DNA from: Paraglaciecola sp. L3A3 | Lineage (GTDB): Bacteria; Pseudomonadota; Gammaproteobacteria; Enterobacterales; Alteromonadaceae | Length of the DNA: 64,000 nucleotides | Assembly: GCF_009796765.1 (NCBI RefSeq) | Contig: NZ_CP047023.1 | Location: forward strand, 3,703,501 to 3,767,500 | Direction of reading: 5' to 3' | Shown here: piece after piece, positions 36,754 to 47,309 of the stretch | Position numbering within the stretch: position 1 is the stretch's first letter | How the letters are laid out: each line of letters begins with the position of its first letter | Notes under the pieces: generated by a model | Database searches by the model: none | The model's input: the letters and a program-made list of their open reading frames with translations, nothing else | What the model was told of the DNA's origin: nothing | Made by a program: the position numbers and the translations under genes

Positions 36754-38205
36754 ATGCACGGAACAACTGGTGAATCTAATTCGACAAAAGTGATTAACAG
36801 CTTAGTAAAACATATCAGTAGCCAGACATATGTTAAAGACTCCCTATTTGAAGAAGCAGCCATCTATTTTGCAACCGCAGAACAAGAAAAACAAAAGATT
36901 GCCCACTTAGAAGCTGACATTCAAGCAGCAATAAAAGATTACACACAAGCCCCCGCGTCTGCAAAATCCAGTTTAAAAGAAGAACTAAAACTTGTTCAAC
37001 GTAAACATAAATTAGAGTTTTCACGGCAGCAAGCCTTACAGGCTGAAAGACGAGAAAAAGTCATCCATATATCTAGTTTACTTATCAAAACAGCAGAAGG
37101 CGAAGATTGGGACGAAACCCAAAGTAATAGTGCCAAAGTATTAGGTACCTTGTTTTTGCAATCGCCACGACAGGGTAAAAAACTGGGAAATTTACATCAA
37201 AGACTTAAACCTGCTTATAAAGCAGTGTTGGCATTGCGCTTGTTAGACAAATTATTATTAGATGAAAAAATAACTTATCCTTACATAATCTCCCATTACC
37301 AAGCTGAAAGTCGATATAGTAAAAAATCAAAGGACCTTAGCCAATTTCAGCAGGAAGTATGTTTACCCATAGTTATAGCCGCTATTTTTCAAGATATCGG
37401 CTTACAACATCCTGATGCACAGCTATTATTAAGAGGAGAGGACGGAAAACAAGATGAGTTTAGGTTATTAGAAAAAGATACTCGTATACGTTTACTTAAA
37501 CTCAACCACAAACACACATTAGATTATCTTAAACTAGGTATTGGCGTTGACCAGTATGTGGGTAATTCGAAAATAGAAAGGGATCTTTTTGAGCAAAATG
37601 AACAAGCTAAATTAAAGTTTATTCGCACTTTAATAGTTGATGCAATAAAACCTAAGCTTGATTTAGGTAATATCATTAAAATTCCCCATATTTATAGTTC
37701 GATTATCTTTTCGACCAAAACTAATACTGACTACGGTGACACCCCAAAAGCTGGAATGGTAATAGCTAAGGCGGCAGAAAACGGCTCTGTTAACCAAATA
37801 ATAGCTGATCACTTCATTCAAATTGTTGGGCACTTCCCCCAAGGATTTGGTATTACCTATATACCGTTAGATAAAAATGGCAAGTGGTTAGACAGATATG
37901 AATATGCCATTGTGACTCATCTTAACCCTAAACAACCACAATTACCGATTTGTCGCGGCGCCACTCGTAATTTAACATTCAATTCAACAGGTCTTTTATT
38001 TTCAGTTTCTAAAGAAAGTAACCTGTACTTTTCCATAGCCAGAAAAAAGTTGTCTACCGTACCGCCAGAGCGTTTAAAGGAAATACTAAAACAGCTATGT
38101 TCCAACTTTGAAGAAAGAAAAGATCTGGAGTTAATCCCCAAATACTGGCAAGCATACGACTATTTTTCCTATATGAAGCTACAAAACTTATGGAAAAAAA
38201 CTTAA
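36754..38205 (+). CDS. Unknown 483-residue protein, possibly a degenerate HD-domain protein
   Basis: Residues 40-110 form a charged coiled-coil (EQEKQKIAHLEADIQAAIKD, KLVQRKHKLEFSRQQ). Around residue 206 the segment VIAAIFQDIGLQHPDA resembles the HDIG site of HD-GYP domains with His replaced by Gln; HTLDYLKLG near 250 and IPHIYSSIIFSTK near 310 follow in the order expected for such a fold. The C-terminal third has mixed alpha/beta segments (FPQGFGITYIPLDKNGKW). No signal peptide is present. The HD relationship is a guess from short motifs; otherwise I do not recognise it. It is a single gene. Confidence 0.6.
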   Translation: MHGTTGESNSTKVINSLVKHISSQTYVKDSLFEEAAIYFATAEQEKQKIAHLEADIQAAIKDYTQAPASAKSSLKEELKLVQRKHKLEFSRQQALQAERREKVIHISSLLIKTAEGEDWDETQSNSAKVLGTLFLQSPRQGKKLGNLHQRLKPAYKAVLALRLLDKLLLDEKITYPYIISHYQAESRYSKKSKDLSQFQQEVCLPIVIAAIFQDIGLQHPDAQLLLRGEDGKQDEFRLLEKDTRIRLLKLNHKHTLDYLKLGIGVDQYVGNSKIERDLFEQNEQAKLKFIRTLIVDAIKPKLDLGNIIKIPHIYSSIIFSTKTNTDYGDTPKAGMVIAKAAENGSVNQIIADHFIQIVGHFPQGFGITYIPLDKNGKWLDRYEYAIVTHLNPKQPQLPICRGATRNLTFNSTGLLFSVSKESNLYFSIARKKLSTVPPERLKEILKQLCSNFEERKDLELIPKYWQAYDYFSYMKLQNLWKKT

Positions 38206-38235
38206 AACAATTAAGTGATAGCCTGCAATATATAA

Positions 38236-38262
38236 AAAAGGGAAATGTCTAAACATTTCCCT
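38236..38262 (-). terminator. Terminator, mainly for the agarase gene
   Basis: AGGGAAATGT (38239-38248) pairs with ACATTTCCCT (38253-38262). Read leftward the stem is followed by six T, so it best terminates the agarase transcript; it may also stop the convergent gene. Confidence 0.8.
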
Positions 38263-38323
38263 AATAAAATATTTTTAAGACTGATCAAGTAACAATAAGC
38301 AGCCCAGAGTTAAGCATTCAAAG

Positions 38324-40687
38324 CTACTTTTGCAAATAACCATAACGTCTTGGGTAAAGGTTTTGATGCACTTCTTTGGCAGCTTCAACCATATGTTCGT
38401 ATGGCACATCGGTGACTCGCACCATTCCAGTATTATAGTTTTCTCCGTCATATGCACGACCAGCTATTAGCCCATCAGAAAACTGGAACATATGTGCCCC
38501 AACAAAATATGGATTGTCGATGACCGATTCTAAATATTTCTTCAGTTTATAACCACGATCTTTTTGATCTGCTGCTATCACAATACCAGGATGTACATGG
38601 CCCGCATCGTCTGCACCAAAACTAAATTCCCCCACTAAACTTGGCTTATCTAATTCTTTCAAAAACTCCCATTTGTTAGGAATTATCCCTTCTTGATATA
38701 CATTGTAAGTGATCACGTCACTGTTTTCTGCAGCAGCTCTAAGTATTTCCATAGGCATGCCCCAAAGTGGTAAGCGTGAACCTAAATACAGGTGATTAGG
38801 CATTTTAGACTTCATGGCTTTATTTACTGTAGAGAAGTATTGGGTACCATAATCATAAAGTAAATCAGCATAATCCTGTTGCTGAGTTTCTGTGTTAAAA
38901 CTAGCATCGATACCCTTGGCAAATTCATCCCAAGAAGCGATGTTTTTATTCCAGGCTTTATTTAAAGCAGCAATAGTCTGGTATTTGTTTTTCAAGGTTT
39001 TGGTAAATGCAGCTTTAGCATGCACTTCTGCGGCATCACGAGTTAAAGTATTTAATATAATGCCATAACGAGTTTCTGGGCTAGTGCTACGACCGAAACT
39101 TTGTTCGTTATCCATAAATACCCCCATACACCAAGGCGTGTTATTGATTTGTGCTGCAACATGTTCAGCAGCAATTACTGCACGTGCATAGAATCTAGGA
39201 TCATAAGCATCAGGCACACCATGCCAAAAATCAAAACCACTACTTAAAGTACCAAACTCACCAATAATGTCGGCAAAAGCCACAAATGGAATTTGATTAT
39301 TGCCATAATATTCTTCTTGAGACCAGTTACCTAAAGAAGTAAAACCCCAATCTTGCATACGTCTTACGTTCACACTACGCCAAGTATCTAAGTAAGATTC
39401 TTTATAGGTTTCGCCATAACGACGCTCTAGGTTGGCACTATAAAAACTAAAAGTTTCGCCTTGTTTTAATGGGCCGCTTTGTGTTTCACGACGGTAACCG
39501 AAGTGATTACCTAAATCATCGTTATAATCAGGTAACCAGTTAAATACGCTAGCACGAGTTTCGTTAGTCACATGGCGACTTGGCACCGCTTCGTCGTTGA
39601 CTCGGTTAAGAGGTTGATCGTCTTCTGCAACAGTCATGTCAGCAGTACGTTTAGCAATAAACTTTTCATCAAAGCCATAACCCGTCATAGTTGACGAGTT
39701 AGATAAACGCATAATGTCGATACCTGTCGAGAAGTACAAATAACCTTCAGGATCAACCAATGCCCATTTACCCTCTACTTTTTCAGTACGGAAAAACCCG
39801 GTCGCTTCCAGCTTAGGCCCGTCTTTCCAACCGTGGAATTTAGAACGGTCAGCCATTGACTCACCTTTGAGGGTGGCTAACTCTGCAGCGGTAACTTGTT
39901 TTAACTCTTCTTCAGAGTGAATTTTTCCTGGATAATCTACTTTGGCATTTTGACCAAATTCATCGATTAGTCCCACTAAGAATTTTTGATCCATTTCAGG
40001 GTTTTGACGTAAACGGATGTTGTCGATAGTGAATTGTCTGTTACTTAATAAACCTTTGCTGTTAAAGGCAATAGCAGTAATACCTGCAATATTCAGACGT
40101 TTTTTACCCCAAAAAGAATAAGCTTGTTTATCGTCTGATTGCCAAGTAACAGGATTGGAACGAAAACCCGATTCAAAATTGAACTCTGTGTCAGAACCCC
40201 ATTCTGGATCTTTTTGATCATGGCCATCCATTTTTGCATAATGAGTTTGGCTTTTACCCACTGGCACCACTAACCCGCGAGTGTAAAAGCTACCATCGAT
40301 ATCGCTAATGGTTAAGTCAATCTGCACTGATTCAGTACCATGATTGGTTAAATCAAATGCTAAGTTAAAATCACTATACTCACTCCAATCAAATGGCGTG
40401 GTTGGCCTAAGTACTAAACCAGCCTGATCGCTTGTAAAATTAACTAATAATGAATGTTTACCCTCAATGGCTTGCTTATCTGAGGTTAAGCTTGAGTTAC
40501 CATTATTAACTTTAATTTCAGCAGGGACTTGACCATTTTCAAAGTCATACAAAACCACATCATCAGTGACAGTCACAACTGCCATATGATTGTTGGTATC
40601 TGTGGCGTTACAGCCAAGCAGAATAGGAGATAAAAACGAAGCAAGTAACACACTTGTTCCGAGTCTTTTGTTTGGTTTAATAATCAT
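38324..40687 (-). CDS. GH50-family beta-agarase, lipoprotein
   Basis: 787 residues from ATG 40687 (CAGGA upstream). A lipoprotein signal ends in SPILLGC, so the enzyme is membrane-anchored. Residues 40-230 are a beta-sandwich, carbohydrate-binding-like domain (VVLYDFENGQVPAEI, FTIDNIRLR). The TIM-barrel follows: DPEGYLYFSTGIDIMRL, SVNVRRMQDWGFTSLGNW, GVFMDNEQSFG with the likely acid/base Glu, and SLVGEFSFG with the likely nucleophile Glu. These match GH50 beta-agarases, which act on agarose or neoagaro-oligosaccharides. It is the only gene on its transcript, divergent from a hybrid sensor kinase. Confidence 0.88.
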   Translation of the reverse strand: MIIKPNKRLGTSVLLASFLSPILLGCNATDTNNHMAVVTVTDDVVLYDFENGQVPAEIKVNNGNSSLTSDKQAIEGKHSLLVNFTSDQAGLVLRPTTPFDWSEYSDFNLAFDLTNHGTESVQIDLTISDIDGSFYTRGLVVPVGKSQTHYAKMDGHDQKDPEWGSDTEFNFESGFRSNPVTWQSDDKQAYSFWGKKRLNIAGITAIAFNSKGLLSNRQFTIDNIRLRQNPEMDQKFLVGLIDEFGQNAKVDYPGKIHSEEELKQVTAAELATLKGESMADRSKFHGWKDGPKLEATGFFRTEKVEGKWALVDPEGYLYFSTGIDIMRLSNSSTMTGYGFDEKFIAKRTADMTVAEDDQPLNRVNDEAVPSRHVTNETRASVFNWLPDYNDDLGNHFGYRRETQSGPLKQGETFSFYSANLERRYGETYKESYLDTWRSVNVRRMQDWGFTSLGNWSQEEYYGNNQIPFVAFADIIGEFGTLSSGFDFWHGVPDAYDPRFYARAVIAAEHVAAQINNTPWCMGVFMDNEQSFGRSTSPETRYGIILNTLTRDAAEVHAKAAFTKTLKNKYQTIAALNKAWNKNIASWDEFAKGIDASFNTETQQQDYADLLYDYGTQYFSTVNKAMKSKMPNHLYLGSRLPLWGMPMEILRAAAENSDVITYNVYQEGIIPNKWEFLKELDKPSLVGEFSFGADDAGHVHPGIVIAADQKDRGYKLKKYLESVIDNPYFVGAHMFQFSDGLIAGRAYDGENYNTGMVRVTDVPYEHMVEAAKEVHQNLYPRRYGYLQK

Positions 40688-40775
40688 AATAATCCTGTTT
40701 GTAAACAACCGCGCACAATAATAAATATTCACTAAAACATGATAATATAACACAGGTCAACCCTATGTTAATAGT

Positions 40776-40791
40776 ATATTGTTAACAATAT
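40776..40791. promoter_or_regulatory. Perfect 16-bp palindrome upstream of the agarase
   Basis: ATATTGTTAACAATAT lies 88 bases before the agarase start, in its likely promoter region between the divergent genes. Size and position suit a repressor or activator dimer. Confidence 0.4.
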
Positions 40792-41014
40792 GTATAATAA
40801 AATTGAATTAATTTATAACAGTATTTTTGTTCTATTTTTGATTATAAGACAACGCTGACCATCCTCACCTTGGTGACGCCTATTATCCGAGCTAATTTAT
40901 CACAGCTTGTATTTTGACAATATCTAGCTATCCACCTATATTGGTCTTCTTCATGCTGTAGGTAATACTATAGTTCTGATTTACCTCGAATTTAGATATA
41001 ACTTAGGCTTCACT

Positions 41015-44000
41015 ATGATGAACAGTTTTACCTTTGGACTTCGTGCTAAGACAACTGTGATATTAGGCGGTCTAATTGCAGTATCGCTCTTAATTATCAG
41101 CTACACCAGCAACTTGCAATCAAGAAATATCGCCGAGACTAAGGTTCTGGAGCTAGAGCAAAGTAAGTCTTCAGTACTTAAGCATACGATTGAAGTCGCC
41201 TTAGAACATCATCATCAAACCTTACAATCCTTGAGCGATACACCACCTATCCAAGCCATAATAAGAGCTCGTGCTAATAATGGCATAGATCCGCTAAATG
41301 GCGATACCTTAGAAGCATGGCGTCAACGCCTAACAATCATTTTAAAGGCCTTTATCACCAACCATACTGAATACCAGCAGTTAAGATTCATCGATGCCGC
41401 AGGTAAAGAAATAGTTAGAGTTCAGCGCAATGGTAATGGTCAGATAAATGAAGTGACACTGAATGACCTGCAAAATAAAGCCGATACAGCTTATGTAATT
41501 GAAACACTAAAATTAAAAAACCGAGAAACCTATTACTCTAGTGTCAACCTAAACAGAGAATATGGTGCTATTCAATTACCCCATACTCCAGTATTAAGGA
41601 TAGCGACCCCCGTTTTTGCGGCCGATGAAACAGTATCTGGGGTTATGGTATTAAATTTATCGACCGAACAATTATTTGCGGGGATAACTTCTGATATAAA
41701 TGGCACACAACGAACAATTGTTGATGAAAATGGATTTTATATCAAACACCTTGATGCCTCTAAAACCTTCGGATTTGACTTGGGCATCGACTACAAATTA
41801 AGCACCGATGAACCTTTTATGGCTAAAACCATACTCAATCAGGATTCATTTATACGCTATGATAAAAACGAAAAGGAGCTGGAAGGATTTGAGAAAATAT
41901 TTTTCTCCCCCTTAGATAAAAGTCGATATTGGGTGTTGATCTTTCATATTCCAGAAAACTTAGTATTTTCAGAGATCACCACCTCTTTACAAAAAATATT
42001 GATATTCAGTTTACTTATGGGCATATTGTCGATTGTATTTGTCATTTGGTTTATTTCACGAAAAATCCTCACTCCAGTTGTAACAATGGCGCAAGCATGT
42101 GATCGTTTTAAGGGCGGTGATTTGACAGTGCGTCTTGACACTGGCTCCGTTAGCGATGAAATTCTTACCCTATATCAAGGCATCAATACCTTTGTTGAAA
42201 AGCAACAACAGGCAACCGCCCTATTGAATAATGAAGTTATTGCTAAAACCAAGCGTCTTTCTGCGGTCATCGATAATATTGTGGATGGCATAATTACTAT
42301 CAGTGAGCACGGCATAATCGAATCATTTAACCCCGCAGCCAGAAAAATTTTTGGTTATACAGACGAAGAAGTGATTGGTCAGAATATCAAAATCCTAATG
42401 CCTGAACCTTATCAGAGCGAACATGATAATTATCTGCGTAACCATGTAACAACGGGAGAAAAAAAGGTTATCGGCATTGGTCGTGAATTTATCGGCCTAC
42501 GTAAAAATGGCTCTACCTTTCCTATGGAGTTAGGGGTGAGTGAACTTGAAATCGATAATATCAAACATTTTGTGGGTATTGCCCGTGATATCACCGAACG
42601 TAACCAAACCGAAATAGCGCTAAACAAGGCCAAACTCAATGCCGAACAAGCCAGCTTGGCCAAGAGTGAATTCCTCGCTAACATGAGTCACGAAATCCGC
42701 ACGCCAATGAATGGGGTGATAGGTATGACCAATCTATTGCTAGACACAGAACTCACCCCAGAACAGTACAACTTCGCCAAAGTAGTGAAAAACAGTGCCA
42801 AATCATTGATGGTCATCATCAATGATATCCTCGATTTTTCTAAAGTAGAAGCCGGTATGCTGGAAATGGAAGCCATCGACTTCGACATGGGGTCGCTGAT
42901 GAATGAGTTCGGCAACAGCATTGCGGTTCGTGCCCACGAAAAAGGGCTGGAATTGATTTGCCCAGCTAACCCGGTGATAAATCAGTGGTACAACGCTGAT
43001 CCTGGGCGTATCCGTCAAATACTCAACAATTTGGTAGGTAACGCCATTAAGTTTACTGAAAAGGGCGAAGTAGCAGTGTATTTCACCATACAGCAGCAAA
43101 CTGAATCGCGTACTCAAATGATCATTGAAGTGACCGACACAGGAATAGGACTGAGCGCTGAACAACAAAGTGGGCTTTTTGAACGTTTCAGTCAGGCTGA
43201 CGGGAGTACCACCCGTAAGCACGGGGGGACTGGACTAGGGCTAGCTATCAGTAAACAATTAGTTGAACTAATGGGCGGAAACATAGGTATTAGCAGTATA
43301 GAAGGCATAGGTTCTACTTTCTGGTTTACTCTTGATCTTGAAAACGCTGACGCTTCAGCATCCGAACATCCTGAAGCTGAACTACACGGGCAAAAAATAT
43401 TAGTGGTAGATGACAATCTTACCAACCGTAAATTACTTGGACATTTACTGACTCACTGGCAAGTGGAACATGAGCTAGTTGAAAATGCCAGAGACGCACT
43501 CACAAGTCTTACCGCTGCGATTGATAACAACGCCCCTTTTAATATCGCGATAATCGATATGCAAATGCCTGACATGGATGGAGCACAACTAGGTGCGATG
43601 ATCAAAAGTACCCCTGATTTAGCCAAAACTCATTTAATGATGCTTACATCTCAAGGTCAGCGCGGTGATGGCAAAAAATTAAAAACAGCGGGATTTAGCG
43701 CGTACCTCAACAAACCCATAGATCAATCCATTCTTCGTAACTCACTAATGCAGGTTGCAGGGCTCACTTCTGATGAAGGTCCATTAGTCACGGCATACAC
43801 AGCCCGTAAAAAACTCCAATTTAAAGCCAGAGTGTTAGTAGTAGATGACAATATGATCAACCAGATCGTCGCCCAATCTTTACTAGCACAATTTGGCATA
43901 CATTCTGATTTAGCTGCCAATGGCGAAGAAGCGCTAGCGGCACTAGAGAATTTACCTTATGACTTAGTGTTCATGGATTGCCAGATGCCAATAATGGATG

Positions 44001-44212
44001 GCTTTGAAGCCAGTCGCTGTATTCGTGCCTCTCAGTCCAAAGTGCGTGACAAAAATATCCCTATAGTTGCCATGACTGCCAACACTATGCGGGGTGACAA
44101 AGACAAGTGCCTAGCAGCAGGTATGAATGACTTTATCTCAAAACCTGTAGAAACACCTAAACTGCAGCTGATATTAGAGCATTGGTTATCTGACTTTCAA
44201 ATACTGGATTAA
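41015..44212 (+). CDS. Hybrid sensor histidine kinase with two receiver domains
   Basis: 1065 residues. Two membrane helices (about 15-35 and 325-345) flank a large periplasmic dCache-like sensor region. HAMP (360-400), a PAS domain ([22 protein letters not shown]), a phospho-acceptor helix with [15 protein letters not shown], an ATPase domain ([26 protein letters not shown]) and two receiver domains follow: [14 protein letters not shown] with [11 protein letters not shown], and [14 protein letters not shown] with [13 protein letters not shown]. Both receivers keep the Asp. There is no HPt domain, so a separate phosphotransfer protein is needed; the HPt/HD-GYP protein at 9 kb is one candidate. 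It may sense a polysaccharide cue, judged only from the agarase neighbour. Confidence 0.92.
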   Translation: MMNSFTFGLRAKTTVILGGLIAVSLLIISYTSNLQSRNIAETKVLELEQSKSSVLKHTIEVALEHHHQTLQSLSDTPPIQAIIRARANNGIDPLNGDTLEAWRQRLTIILKAFITNHTEYQQLRFIDAAGKEIVRVQRNGNGQINEVTLNDLQNKADTAYVIETLKLKNRETYYSSVNLNREYGAIQLPHTPVLRIATPVFAADETVSGVMVLNLSTEQLFAGITSDINGTQRTIVDENGFYIKHLDASKTFGFDLGIDYKLSTDEPFMAKTILNQDSFIRYDKNEKELEGFEKIFFSPLDKSRYWVLIFHIPENLVFSEITTSLQKILIFSLLMGILSIVFVIWFISRKILTPVVTMAQACDRFKGGDLTVRLDTGSVSDEILTLYQGINTFVEKQQQATALLNNEVIAKTKRLSAVIDNIVDGIITISEHGIIESFNPAARKIFGYTDEEVIGQNIKILMPEPYQSEHDNYLRNHVTTGEKKVIGIGREFIGLRKNGSTFPMELGVSELEIDNIKHFVGIARDITERNQTEIALNKAKLNAEQASLAKSEFLANMSHEIRTPMNGVIGMTNLLLDTELTPEQYNFAKVVKNSAKSLMVIINDILDFSKVEAGMLEMEAIDFDMGSLMNEFGNSIAVRAHEKGLELICPANPVINQWYNADPGRIRQILNNLVGNAIKFTEKGEVAVYFTIQQQTESRTQMIIEVTDTGIGLSAEQQSGLFERFSQADGSTTRKHGGTGLGLAISKQLVELMGGNIGISSIEGIGSTFWFTLDLENADASASEHPEAELHGQKILVVDDNLTNRKLLGHLLTHWQVEHELVENARDALTSLTAAIDNNAPFNIAIIDMQMPDMDGAQLGAMIKSTPDLAKTHLMMLTSQGQRGDGKKLKTAGFSAYLNKPIDQSILRNSLMQVAGLTSDEGPLVTAYTARKKLQFKARVLVVDDNMINQIVAQSLLAQFGIHSDLAANGEEALAALENLPYDLVFMDCQMPIMDGFEASRCIRASQSKVRDKNIPIVAMTANTMRGDKDKCLAAGMNDFISKPVETPKLQLILEHWLSDFQILD

Positions 44213-44283
44213 GGGGCCGTCTATTTTACTTGTTCAAAAGTCTAAAACAGACTACTGTATAAAAAAACACTAAAAATATTTTT

Positions 44284-46284
44284 ATGCGACTTTTTATTGC
44301 TGAAAAACCCAGCTTAGGCCGTGCCATTGCCGATGTATTACCCAAACCCCACAAAAAAGGTGATGGCTACATTAGTGCTGCCAATGGCGATACCGTCAGC
44401 TGGTGCGTCGGGCATTTACTCGAACAACAACAACCCGAAGCTTACAACCCTCTGTTTAAAAAATGGAGCCACGAACACCTGCCCATTATTCCCCAGCACT
44501 GGCAACTGGCAATAAAAAAACAAACTGCCAAACAACTAGGGGTATTACGCACTTTAGTTAAACAAGCTGATCAGCTAGTACATGCTGGCGATCCTGATCG
44601 TGAAGGGCAACTATTAGTTGACGAAGTAATCAATTTTTTAGGCGTAAAGGGAGCTAAAAAAAATACCATCCAACGTATACTGATCAACGACTTAAATCCC
44701 TCGGCAATCAAACAATCACTAAATAAACTACGTGACAACCGAGATTTCATCCCCTTGTCTACCTCAGCTTTAGCCCGATCTCGTGCTGACTGGTTATATG
44801 GCATCAATTTAACTCGCGCTTATACCTTACAAGGACAAAAAGTCGGCTACAAAGGTGTGTTGTCTGTAGGGCGAGTACAAACCCCTTTATTAGGCTTAGT
44901 GGTGCGCCGAGACCAAGCCATAGACGATTTTGTTAGTAAACCTTTTTATGAAGTTTGGGCCCAGCTCGAAACCCAAAAAGGCGAAACCGAGACAGGTGAG
45001 CACTTTAAAGCCAAATGGCAACCCAGTGAACATTGTGCTAAATATCTCGACGAACAAGGGCGTAATTTGTCACAAGCCCTGGCGCAAAATGTGGCAGGCC
45101 GAGTGAGTCAACAAGCAGCAAAAGTTAAAAACCTTAAGCGAGAGCACAAAAAACAGGCGCCTCCCCTGCCCTATAATTTATCTTCATTACAAATTGATGC
45201 CAGCAAAGCCTTTGGTTTAAGTGCCCAGCAAGTATTAGATGTGTGTCAGGGCTTATACGAACGACATAAATTAATTACTTACCCTCGTTCAGATTGCCGC
45301 TATTTACCCTTAAGCCATTTTAAACAGGCTAAAGAGGTACATGCCGCCATAATGGCCAATAGCCAACATTTGGCTCAGCAAGGTAATCTGTTTAGCCAAA
45401 CCCAATTTGATTTAAACCAAAAGTCTAAAGCTTGGAATGACAAAAAGGTCGATGCTCACCACGCTATTATACCCACCCAAAAAATCAGTAATAACTTGTC
45501 TGGTAATGATGCCAAAGTATATAGCTTAATATGCAGAAACTACTTAGCCCAGTTTTTACCCCACCATGAGTTTTACGCAGTACGGGTTGAAGTAGAGATA
45601 GCCGCAGGTCTCTTTGTGGCTGTGGCTAAAGAGCTAATTAATCAAGGCTGGAAATCCATATTCGTACAAGGCCGAAGTAAAGCTAACGAACAAAGCTCAA
45701 AGGCCAACAGCAATAATAACGACGAGCAACAACTATTACCTAAATTAAGCCTTGGTCAAAACCTTAAATCATTACAGGCAGAAGTGTTAGAAAAACACAC
45801 CTCGCCACCCAAGGCATACACAGACGCCACTTTATTAGCTGCCATGACAGGCATTAGTGCCCATGTTAGCGACCCACAATTACGAAAAATACTCCGCGAC
45901 ACAGACGGACTAGGCACAGAAGCCACTAGAGCGGGCATTATCGAACTATTATTTTCGAGAGGATTTTTAATCCGTAATGGTAAAACAATTAGCTCAACCA
46001 TCACCGGAAAAAGTTTGATTAACGCCCTACCCGACGTCGCCACCTCCCCAGACATGACAGCTCGTTGGGAAGCCGAATTAACAGCGATTAGTGAAGGCAC
46101 TAGCCAATATCAAAAGTTAATGCTCCCGTTAGAACAACAACTGAAAGACTTAGTCATACAAAGCCGCCAAGTGTTACCCCAAGGCTTAGCTGGTTTAGGT
46201 ACACAAAGCTTTGCCAAAAAACGTAAAGGCCAAGGCCGCAGTGGCAAAAGTGCTAAGTTTACTAAGAAAAGCAACAAGCCTTAA
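44284..46284 (+). CDS. topB: DNA topoisomerase III
   Basis: 666 residues. The TOPRIM start is FIAEKPSLGRAIADVLP with the acidic DPDREGQ motif near residue 103, and the catalytic Tyr lies in LITYPRSDCRYLP near 335. The type IA gate segments SVGRVQTPLLGLV and LGTEATRAGII are also present, and the C-terminus is Lys/Arg-rich (AKKRKGQGRSGKSAKFTKK). It relaxes negative supercoils and decatenates DNA. It follows the kinase by 71 bases; a functional link is not implied. Confidence 0.96.
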   Translation: MRLFIAEKPSLGRAIADVLPKPHKKGDGYISAANGDTVSWCVGHLLEQQQPEAYNPLFKKWSHEHLPIIPQHWQLAIKKQTAKQLGVLRTLVKQADQLVHAGDPDREGQLLVDEVINFLGVKGAKKNTIQRILINDLNPSAIKQSLNKLRDNRDFIPLSTSALARSRADWLYGINLTRAYTLQGQKVGYKGVLSVGRVQTPLLGLVVRRDQAIDDFVSKPFYEVWAQLETQKGETETGEHFKAKWQPSEHCAKYLDEQGRNLSQALAQNVAGRVSQQAAKVKNLKREHKKQAPPLPYNLSSLQIDASKAFGLSAQQVLDVCQGLYERHKLITYPRSDCRYLPLSHFKQAKEVHAAIMANSQHLAQQGNLFSQTQFDLNQKSKAWNDKKVDAHHAIIPTQKISNNLSGNDAKVYSLICRNYLAQFLPHHEFYAVRVEVEIAAGLFVAVAKELINQGWKSIFVQGRSKANEQSSKANSNNNDEQQLLPKLSLGQNLKSLQAEVLEKHTSPPKAYTDATLLAAMTGISAHVSDPQLRKILRDTDGLGTEATRAGIIELLFSRGFLIRNGKTISSTITGKSLINALPDVATSPDMTARWEAELTAISEGTSQYQKLMLPLEQQLKDLVIQSRQVLPQGLAGLGTQSFAKKRKGQGRSGKSAKFTKKSNKP

Positions 46285-46485
46285 GTTTAACTAGCTAGCT
46301 GATGTATCAAACTGAAGAACCTTAGATAGATTGAAGTCACAAAAACTATTTGCTGAAATTTACTAAATATTAGCTTTGAGCAAAAGTGAAGATGTACATA
46401 TTTGCTGCTATTATCTTATTTTGTGATGGTGAAAAAAATCTCAAAAATCAAAACAATAAGCATATTGACAGGGAGCGGGATTAAA

Positions 46486-46947
46486 ATGAACGGAAACAAA
46501 CGAATTATAAATGTTTTAATATTTGCAGCGCTGTTTTTCGGCACCTATTTGCTTTTAGTTGGCTTTGATTTAGCGGTAGATTTTCAGACTGGTTTACCGA
46601 TTTTTTATGGTCTGTTATTTTTCGTCTACGCCCTGATGTTGAAGTTTGGCTGGATTGAAAAACCCACCCCGCAAAATCGAAAAAGCGTAGCAGACCCCTT
46701 TAATCATCTGAAAATTCAAGATCACGATTTATACATAAATAAGCATAAAATCCCTTTAGTTAAAATCAAAAAAATAGTGCTCGATAAAGTCAAAGCCTTA
46801 GATGGCAATACAGAACAAGGTTTAGTGCAATTGCCTTTTAACCAACAAAAAGGACAAATCCCAGAATTATGGTTTGACGCAAAGCATCTTAAATCCTTAA
46901 AGGATTTTCTCAAACAACACATACCTCAAGCTGAATTTATTAAGTAA
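46486..46947 (+). CDS. Hypothetical membrane protein (153 aa)
   Basis: ATG 46486 is chosen for the GGGAGCGGGA upstream; longer starts lack one. Two membrane helices (residues 8-28 and 38-55: IINVLIFAALFFGTYLLLV, GLPIFYGLLFFVYALML) precede a soluble C-terminal domain of about 90 residues that looks PH-like (ILKI-type strands, IKKIVLDKVKALDGN, final helix LKSLKDFLKQH). Function unknown. Confidence 0.65.
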   Translation: MNGNKRIINVLIFAALFFGTYLLLVGFDLAVDFQTGLPIFYGLLFFVYALMLKFGWIEKPTPQNRKSVADPFNHLKIQDHDLYINKHKIPLVKIKKIVLDKVKALDGNTEQGLVQLPFNQQKGQIPELWFDAKHLKSLKDFLKQHIPQAEFIK

Positions 46948-47063
46948 CGTTTAGCGCTTCACTTTTTTTGAAGATTTAATAAAAAAATGAACCTGCAAAT
47001 AAATGTTCGTCTGTGTATTTTCAACAGGTATTAGCAACCTCTTTCTAGAACGACTACTAATTT

Positions 47064-47298
47064 AACCTAAATACTGGATAAGCCGAACCTCTCGATAACA
47101 CTCTTTTTGTGCCTAGCCGCGTTGGAGGAGAGTCTAGCAATAACACGTTATTACGTACGACAATCCGCATTGCTATACACGAAAAATTTCGTCACCGAGT
47201 AAGCATCCAGGTAAGGTGATTTGGGTGAATATTATTAAGCTATTGAATTGTAATGATAAATTCAGATTATACGATACTTCTTATCCAGAACTCAGGTT
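47064..47298 (-). repeat. MITE-like element, copy D (235 bp)
   Basis: AACCTAAATACTGGATAAG at the left faces CTTATCCAGAACTCAGGTT at the right. AATTT directly flanks both ends, a possible 5-base target duplication. Opposite orientation to copies A and C. It ends 12 bases before the photolyase stop codon. Confidence 0.88.
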
Positions 47299-47309
47299 AA
47301 TTTAATTTG

